Part shown: piece after piece, positions 57,691-64,000 of the stretch
Layout of the letters: every line of letters starts with the position of its first letter
How positions within the stretch are numbered: the stretch's first letter is position 1
NCBI GenBank assembly: GCA_015501605.1
Contig: JADNRZ010000005.1
Coordinates: 310,001 to 374,000 of the forward strand
Direction of reading: 5' to 3'
Length of the DNA stretch: 64,000 bases
Source of the DNA: Panaeolus papilionaceus
Taxonomy: Eukaryota > Basidiomycota > Agaricomycetes > Agaricales
Notes under the pieces: model-generated
Told to the model about the DNA's origin: nothing
Databases searched by the model: none
Seen by the model: only the letters and a program-made list of their open reading frames with translations
Translations under genes and position numbers: made by a program

Positions 57691-59292
57691 TCACAATTTT
57701 GAATCTTTGCGCGAATGGTGAAAATCTTGCACCTTGTTCAGTTCTATATCCCTATCCGTAATCCTTTCAATGGTGTATGCAATCTCCATTTCATTGGAGT
57801 GACTCGGACCGCTCAAAGCAATCGTTTTGAAGACTGCGTCTTTAGGCGTTGGTGCCTTCCTCGGGCGCCGTGAAGCAGTGAGCATGGCTCTCATGTGCTG
57901 GCGAGCATTAAGTCTATATGTGCAATGATCAGGATTAACATTTAGAAGCCGGAATCAAGTCAGGATGAGACGACTCACGTTGCGAGAAGTGCATTGGTGT
58001 ATGTTCTGCCTAGTGAGAAATGAATTGCCTGTAAAGCACAAATCATAAGCACAAAGTGATAATGAAGGAATAACCTTGCTCACAATGAAGTACATGCCGT
58101 CGTGGCGCACGTAAAACTGCATAATTGTTATGAGCAGATGTAGGAGTATGGAAAGGGTTAAATGAAGCAAATACCGCAATCACAGCAGCAACGGCTAACA
58201 CACTTTTTAAGCAATCGATAAATATTAGCATTTAATACGAAAACGTTTAAATATTACTGAGCATAGTACCTTGTCGCTAGACCAGTCGCAACGATGAATT
58301 GTACGACCCGAGAAATCACTGAGCGAGTCCTGTATAATCGGGTATGAGTAAACTATGGGCGTGATGTTAACTCTGGACACTCACCTTTCGAAATCTCCGC
58401 CTTCTTTGTGAAGATAATGGCAGAGGAAGCTTGCAATGAGCACATCACCTGCAGGAAAATGCGGTCGCCGGTGAGAATCCATTTCGTTCATCTTCATTCC
58501 TCACAACCCTACGAAGGAGCAAGAAACTCACCAAGTGCCCCAGAGACGAAGATAACCCCAATAATCGGGGGAATAAATGATACGTTGACCTTGACATGAG
58601 CAATAGAGAATATGGTAATGACGATATCCAATACACAGGGTACCAGACAGACACAGAAAAGAAATGCAACGACCCATGTGTTTTTGCGGCTAAACACCCA
58701 TATTCTAACAATTGACGCGTTAGCATTTGTTTCTGATGCATGAGCGACTTTTTACCTTTCGAGGAAAAACAGTTGACAGATAAAACACGACAGAGCGGTG
58801 AATATGAGATGGAGGTTCAGCGTATCTGTGAGTTGTGCCAACGCGGGTGTGAAGCCCCAGTTTGTTACGAGGTAGTGGTAGATGGATTGACATATTAGGC
58901 CGAGATGGGCCGTATCTAAGGCACTGCGGACGTTGCAAGCACACGGGGATTAGGATTTGGAAGAACAGGAAGTAAGGAAAAGTTGATACCAAACAAAAGC
59001 GACCTAGGCAAACAATCTAAGGTGAGTCCCTGCAGCACCATCTCAAATTAAGGCCGTACTGACCAGAAGTTTGAGTTTTGGCGGGTCGTTGGGGTAGCTA
59101 TCATAATAGTTAAACGCCTGAACGGTAAGAATACCCTGGAAAAAGGTGGCGAAAAGTACTGTTTACGCGTTCAGACTTCAATTGATGGACTCGTGCTATC
59201 AAGCTGACGCAAAACAAAGTCTTACCCCCGATTAATAAAGAACCATACGTCGAATCCAAAGCTGTTGAGGGTCCTGACCCAAGGCTGCTCAT
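57691..59292 (-). CDS. DUF6534 seven-helix membrane protein, copy 1
   Basis: Integral membrane protein of a family greatly expanded in mushrooms and of unknown function. The start MSSLGSGPSTALDSTYGSLL matches the family's opening, where a short extracellular N-terminus leads to helix 1. Helices visible in successive exons include LNLHLIFTALSCFICQLFFL followed by ERIWVFSRKN, VVAFLFCVCLVPCVLDIVIT, and a later ATGLATSVLAVAAVIAFYV. The signature GRTYTNALLATLNARQHMRA sits across the last intron and is the family's C-terminal hallmark. The cytosolic tail reads TASRRPRKAPTPKDAVFK and ends at 57691. Many introns of about 50 nt interrupt it. Upstream in-frame sequence to about 59487 is taken as 5' UTR. 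A second member lies 1.6 kb away on the same strand. Confidence 0.85.
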
Positions 59293-59926
59293 CGTTGTTA
59301 ACGAAGAAGAATGGTCTTGCAGAAGAATCAGTGGCGGGACCCAGAGCGGTGGACTTGGGAAGAACTCACATATATAGTATATCGCAGGGAAAGGGTCGCC
59401 CTGGTGCTGGGGCGGGAAAGCCAAGCAGGGTACGGTATGGGAACTGCGGTTTGGATAGTGACACTTCCAGAGTGGGGCACTCGACACGTCCTATTTGGTG
59501 GTCAGCGAAGAAAAAAAGGTGTTTCAAGGACTTGGAGGGGACATGGGGTACGCTGGAGACTTCAAATATAGCCAGGAGTTGTGGCCTCTAAATACGAAAT
59601 AGTTACCAGATCAGCGCAGGGTTGCAGTAAAAACCGAAAATGCAGGAATGACGCAGCGAAGGGACAAGAACATTATTCCCCATAAGTATATTATCTGTTC
59701 AAAAGGTTAGTGCGTACTTCAGCGGCGCTTGAACTTGAGTCAGAGGAATTCCTCTCTCGATGCTTTTGACATTTTACAACGCGTTCGCGACCACTGACAA
59801 GCACGACCGCTAAAAACGAGGATCGATGCAGCAAGAAGCCAGCCAGAATGATTTGTTGTATGCCTCATCTAAACGCTGTATTGACACTATTTTGTTTCAA
59901 GAGCAAAACACGGATGTGGTGTGCAG
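59293..59926. other. intergenic, upstream of DUF6534 copy 1
   Basis: About 630 bp holding the probable promoter of copy 1. No gene recognised. Confidence 0.45.
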
Positions 59927-60903
59927 TCACTCTGCAATGAAAGCTCCAACAGTGACCAGTCCAATCGTGATGACCAATACACCCCCGCTGGCCGCGAGTC
60001 CAAGAGAAGCTAAGGGTTGTCAAGATATAACAGTTGGTTGCATGCCCCTTTGATATGAAGTCAACATCTCTCCAGGAAGTAATAGGTCGACCGATCGTGA
60101 AGGAAGGAAACAATAGCAAATGTAGAATTCCTTGATATAGACAGATATAGACTTTAGCGCGGAACGGATCAGGCTCTACATATGTTAGAACCATGATCAA
60201 ACTGGAATCAAAGGACACCTTGATACTTACAACCTTGATCATATCAAAGAGTCTGGAGACATGGTGACAGTGAGAGAAAGAAAATGAGTATCTATTATCT
60301 ATCCCGGCTACCCGCAGTGAAGGGAGGTCTGAGAAATAACCTACAAATTTAGAAGCAATATAAAAGTACCAATTGAGCAAAGAATTGAATTTCAATGAAC
60401 GCAAGAGCATCGCGGATCCCAGGAATATAGTGGTAGTCATCCGTAGATTGTGGCCACCGTGACTGGGCAACTGTTCGCTCAGAATGCTCCTCACTCCAGA
60501 CGTTCACACAGACTTCAATTCTGTTGTCGGTTACACGGATATCCAACGGATGTTCTAAACTTTCAATACATAAAAATCTCAACAACCACGTTCTAGTATG
60601 AACTTTGCTAATCAGCTCAGTTGCTACACGAACGAAATCCTAATCATTGAATTTCTCAGGAAATAAGCTATAAATCCGACCCAGTGGATTACCAAGGACT
60701 TCGGCACTGAGCATCACCTCCCCAAAACACCCCAAGAAACCATTTAAAGGTGTCAGTAAGAGCTCTGTTTGAATGGTGTAGAAAATCCACAAATTGCCCT
60801 GGGCGGTTGAAAAGTGTCCGATACTATCTCGATGTGGTTTCAAGGTCCAATATATATATATCAATCTCTCACAAGTAAATAGGTCCAGGACAGTGCGTGT
60901 CAA
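59927..60903 (-). pseudogene. broken, unidentified membrane-protein gene
   Basis: A protein-like frame from about 60903 includes HFSTAQGNLWIFYTIQTELL and then GNPLGRIYSLFPEKFND. It meets an in-frame TAG at 60640-60642 and continues in the same frame as DFVRVATELISKVHTRTWLL, then HPLDIRVTDNRIEVCVNVWS and STDDYHYIPGIRDALAFIEI. After further breaks, a region reading LLLPGEMLTSYQRGMQPT precedes a final hydrophobic segment LASLGLAASGGVLVITIGLV, then TVGAFIAE and a stop at 59927. This suggests a soluble domain with a C-terminal membrane anchor. No start codon was found. It lies between two DUF6534 genes on their strand but does not resemble them. A small intron over the TAG is possible, so pseudogene status is not certain. 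Confidence 0.45.
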
Positions 60904-60927
60904 GGATACGGCGTATTACTGCGGATT

Positions 60928-62496
60928 TCAAGCCAACGAACCCTCTTCCCGCTCCTTTTCATCAAAGTGTCCCCCAACTGGCTCATCGCCGCGATCCGAC
61001 TGCGTCATTTGTTCCATCGTGCGGATGATATTAGGTACCTGGTGGGTAATTCGGTTGTCTGAACCGACTACAAACTCCATAGGCGTCGATTTTGATGACT
61101 GTGAAAGCATCTGTCGCATATGACGCCTTGCGTTTAACCTGCGGAAGGGAAGCACATCCAATAAAAGACAGGTCAGATAGAACATCGGATGCATATATCC
61201 GCGTGGATGGAACTCCCTTACGTCGCCAGAAGCGCATTAGTATAGGTCCTTCCTAAGGAAAAGTGTAAAGCCTGTGAAGTGTGAGTCGGATAGGTAACAG
61301 TGTTTGGTCACTTGAACTTACGATAAAATAAAAGCTGTTGCGTTTCGTAAAGTACTATAGAAGATGGATAGGTGTGATTATTAGCAGAAAGGGGCGAATG
61401 ATAGACATACGGCGATGACTGCTGCCACAGCCAAGAGACTAAACGGCAAAGTTAGTCACTAGAAAGACTTTCAAATGATCACGATTAGGATAATGACCTG
61501 GTCGCAAGTCCAGTGCCAACCGCAAATTGGACGATTTTCGCTATTACCGTCCTCGTACTGTTAATGAAATGACATCAGCTCATCTTATGACTGACTGAGA
61601 TTAATAAGTCATACATACGCCTCAAAAGCGCTCTGCTCTCTCCGAAGGTAGTAACAAATCAGAAAAGCAATCAAGAGATCACCTAATATTCATCACAGGT
61701 TACTATATATCCCACAAAACAAGATAAAAGGTACACACCCAGAGCACCACTGGTGAAAATCGCAATAACCTCTGGTGTGTGGGCTGAAAACGCGCTCACA
61801 GACTTTTTTTGTAGGATTGCAACTGTGAGGTGGATGTCCAGAGCACAGGGCACAAGGCAGATGATTATAAGTGCCCCTACTAGCCAGCGATTCCCGTGAC
61901 TGAAAAACCAAATTCTGTGTCCACAAAACAAAAGGGTACGTAGTGGTCAACCACTTGTTAATGAAAAACGTCATAATAAAAACCTACCGTTCCAGATAAA
62001 ATAATTGTACGACTATACACGTCAGCGCTGTGAATAAAAGATGTAGATTGAGCTCTGTCGTTGAATTTGCTAAGCTAGGGATAAATCCCCAATTGGTGAC
62101 GACAAATTGATATGTCGCTCGCGATATCAAAGCCAGGTGCACGGTATCTAAGATGCTAAAGCGGATGTCAGTTTTCAATAGGCATCATCGCACACGTACA
62201 ACTAAGCTGGGCCTCACCAGACAGTCGCCACCTATGTAACGGAGTGGGTCAGTTTGATATCACGATGATAGCAAGCGACGTACAATCAATTTATTCCTTC
62301 GATGATCATGGGGGAAATTGTCGTAGTAACTGAAAGCCTGAACTGTCAGCATTCCTTGAAAGAATGCTGCAAACAGGACTGCAAGTAGATTCAGTAAATC
62401 GAAAGCATCTTGATGTGATTGAGACCTTACCCCGACGAACATCGCCCCATATGTCGAGTCCAGTGCATTACTTGGCCCCGAGCCCAGCCCTTCCAT
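60928..62496 (-). CDS. DUF6534 seven-helix membrane protein, copy 2
   Basis: Second DUF6534 protein. It opens MEGLGSGPSNALDSTYGAMF, then LFAAFFQGMLTVQAFSYYDN, LDTVHLALISRATYQFVVTN, LNLHLLFTALTCIVVQLFYL followed by ERIWFFSHGNRWLVGAL, a helix with IIICLVPCALDIHLTVAIL, and later ATSLLAVAAVIAYF. The signature GRTYTNALLATLNARRHMRQ is followed by a polar tail with THQVPNIIRTMEQMTQ, ending at 60928. The order of helices and intron positions parallels copy 1, so the two are tandem duplicates that have diverged widely. The function is unknown in the family. Confidence 0.87.
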
Positions 62497-63551
62497 CTCT
62501 AATCCTAGGCCTTGGGAGCGGTGAGGGATCCTTCAAAGTGGGGTTCAATACCAGCGTTCACAATCCACATGAACCATGTTTATAACTCGTTGACATAAGG
62601 TACACTGTGAAAACCAGAGTCACCGAATATAACACTGGGGAAACTCTCACTCCTCCATGCCATCCCGTGAGGCCAGATGTTACGCGCATTGAAGAAAAGT
62701 ACGAGAGACACGAGTAACATGAAACCCCCAGCAAGCGGTCATATAAAAATTGGCAGTTGATGCTTAGTCGATGGGTATGGCAATTCCCCGCGACGCTAGC
62801 CGGGGACGCTTCGCCTCATATGCCTGTCGAGAAACAATGAAGACGGGTGATAAATAGACACGCAAGTGATCACCGCCATGGAGCTCCTTCTCGTCCAATT
62901 TAAGATTGTCCTGTTAATCTTCACCATGTACCTTGAAGGTCACAGTATAAAAATAATCTAGTCATCATGGACGCAATGTCAACAGGTGAATTCAAAATTG
63001 ACGAAGCAGGATTTTATTATGATTCAAAGTATATTCGGAGCATAAACCAACCCTAAACTTGTGCTTTTGCAAACCGGCAATCCCCGAGCACTCCTCACTG
63101 CTCGGACTCACGAACCTCTCCACTCGCCTTCGAAACATGCAGCATCTTGTTTTTTTTTTTTTACGAAAGATTCTCTTTTATATTCAATGTCAGGGGACTG
63201 TTTCCAGAAAATGCTTAAGAGGTAGCCAACATCCAATTTTGATTTTGGAACACTAAACCTACAGACCAACCACGGGCAATGGCTCTGCATGGCGACCCAT
63301 TCAGCTCAATCATTATGTAACAACCAGGACTCGCAATTCAAGTGAGCACTCAAACCAGTACAGGTGCCATCAGTTTTGTGGTCATCTCCGGCAATGTCTG
63401 ACATGTTCATAACCGGTTCGTCAGCATGTTAGTCATAGGAGTCGATAGTATTGGTGGTATACTTAAGAGGTTGAGCAAGATTCAACATTGGCCATCGCTT
63501 GAACATCTCTTATACATCAGGTCGCACATTGCAATCTTTGACTAGTTCAAC
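62497..63551. other. intergenic, DUF6534 copy 2 to hydrolase
   Basis: About 1 kb between divergent genes. It contains a 46-codon hydrophobic frame (separate entry) and a T13 homopolymer at about 63150-63162. A GTATACTTAAGAGG segment lies about 90 bp before the hydrolase ATG, with no clear TATA box. Confidence 0.45.
62580..62720 (-). CDS. candidate 46-residue secreted or membrane micro-ORF
   Basis: ATG at 62720 reads MLLVSLVLFFNARNIWPHG, continues AWRSESFPSVIFGDSG and ends VNEL at 62582. The hydrophobic N-terminus resembles a short signal peptide or anchor. No family was recognised, and it could be a chance frame in the 5' flank of DUF6534 copy 2. Confidence 0.2.
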   Translation of the reverse strand: MLLVSLVLFFNARNIWPHGMAWRSESFPSVIFGDSGFHSVPYVNEL

Positions 63552-64000
63552 ATGGCAACATACAAACTCCCCGATGGAATTTCCTCTAAACTCCTCCGTG
63601 TTCTCGACCTCGATATGCACATCCTCGAAGCACTACCGCAATCGAACTCCCCGCGCTTCCCAGCTAGACCACCCCTCATTATCTTACTTCACGGTTTTCC
63701 AGAGCTTGCGTATTCATGGCGAAAAATTATGGTACCCCTTGCTCAGCAAGGCTATCGTGTCATCGCACCTGATCAAAGAGGATATGGACGTACAGTGGTC
63801 ACTGGCTCCGGGGAACAAAGTCAAAAGATCGAGTATAATGAAGATCTTACACCCTACACACAAAGCAAGCTTGCCAAAGACATCATCGCACTCATATCAG
63901 TTCTTGGGTATGATACTACGTCAAACATTGCCCCCATCGTCAGTATAGTCGGCCATGATTTCGGTTCGATGGTCGCTGGGTGGTGTGTGCTTCTCAAGCC
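63552..64000 (+). CDS. epoxide hydrolase-like alpha/beta hydrolase (5' part, cut by window edge)
   Basis: Start of a soluble alpha/beta-hydrolase of the epoxide hydrolase / haloalkane dehalogenase group, which opens epoxides to diols through a covalent aspartate ester. The visible 149 codons are uninterrupted. HGFPE (oxyanion-hole motif) follows the strand PPLIILL, then YSWRKIMVPLAQQGYRVIAP and DQRGYGRT. The nucleophile elbow reads VGHDFGSMVAGW, with Asp in the Sm-x-Nu-x-Sm position, as in epoxide hydrolases. The catalytic His, the acid and the lid lie beyond the window. The ATG at 63552 gives MATYKLPDGISSK, a length before HGFPE that fits soluble fungal homologues. Confidence 0.88.
   Translation, partial: MATYKLPDGISSKLLRVLDLDMHILEALPQSNSPRFPARPPLIILLHGFPELAYSWRKIMVPLAQQGYRVIAPDQRGYGRTVVTGSGEQSQKIEYNEDLTPYTQSKLAKDIIALISVLGYDTTSNIAPIVSIVGHDFGSMVAGWCVLLK

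Noticed and set aside
59110..59487. Longer N-terminus for DUF6534 copy 1
   Set aside because: The upstream part has no hydrophobic or family-like content. Copy 2 starts at the same point (M-x-x-LGSGPS), supporting the ATG at 59292.
1..64000. CRISPR arrays, bacterial operons, integrated viral genes or intact transposons
   Set aside because: No spaced direct repeats, polycistronic gene runs, capsid, polymerase, integrase or transposase motifs were seen. The intron structure is fungal.

Overview
The window is nuclear DNA of a filamentous basidiomycete, most probably a mushroom-forming agaricomycete. Genes are cut by many introns, mostly 50-60 nt, with GT..AG borders. Several proteins belong to families expanded in Agaricomycetes: the DUF6534 membrane proteins, a type I membrane protein with paired beta-sandwich ectodomains, and a run of sugar-porter paralogs. 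Housekeeping genes (LSM8, NDUFB7, ATG11, ARD1/NAA10, SYG1/XPR1) are clearly eukaryotic. No rRNA, tRNA, CRISPR array or intact transposon was recognised. Gene models were built by hand from frame continuity, splice signals and family similarity recalled from knowledge; no search was run.

Layout. 0.8-2.0 kb: MAT2B/RmlD-type reductase (+). 2.0-6.4 kb: gene-poor. 6.4-6.8 kb: LSM8 (-), divergent from a triose-phosphate/nucleotide-sugar type transporter (+, 7.1-9.5 kb) with unusually long 3' introns. 11.8-13.9 kb: Ran1/Sks1-like protein kinase (+). 14.3-14.8 kb: NDUFB7 (+). 15.8-21.3 kb: ATG11 (+). 23.0-39.7 kb: five tandem MFS sugar-porter paralogs (+), called A to E here. 43.4-44.9 kb: single-pass membrane protein (-). 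45.6-48.8 kb: DHA1 drug:H+ antiporter-type MFS (-). 51.0-55.5 kb: SYG1/XPR1 SPX-EXS phosphate protein (+), convergent with ARD1/NAA10 (-, 55.8-56.8 kb). 57.7-62.5 kb: two DUF6534 genes (-) around a broken, unidentified membrane-protein gene. 63.6 kb to the edge: start of an epoxide-hydrolase-like alpha/beta hydrolase (+).

The centrepiece is the transporter cluster. The five genes keep identical exon lengths over almost the whole coding region (89, 33, 127, 284, 803 and 72 nt, with the 284-nt exon split once in A). Upstream of B, C and D lies the same 29-bp element with CGGRG and CTCCG ends, 5' of a TATA box. A and E carry decayed versions in the same register. Paralog C is a mosaic: its backbone is close to E, but a tract of about 290 bp spanning half an intron and the start of exon 5 is nearly identical to D, which points to gene conversion. 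Together these features suggest an array of sugar transporters under shared control that is still exchanging sequence. The shared element looks like the most interesting and possibly undescribed signal in the window.
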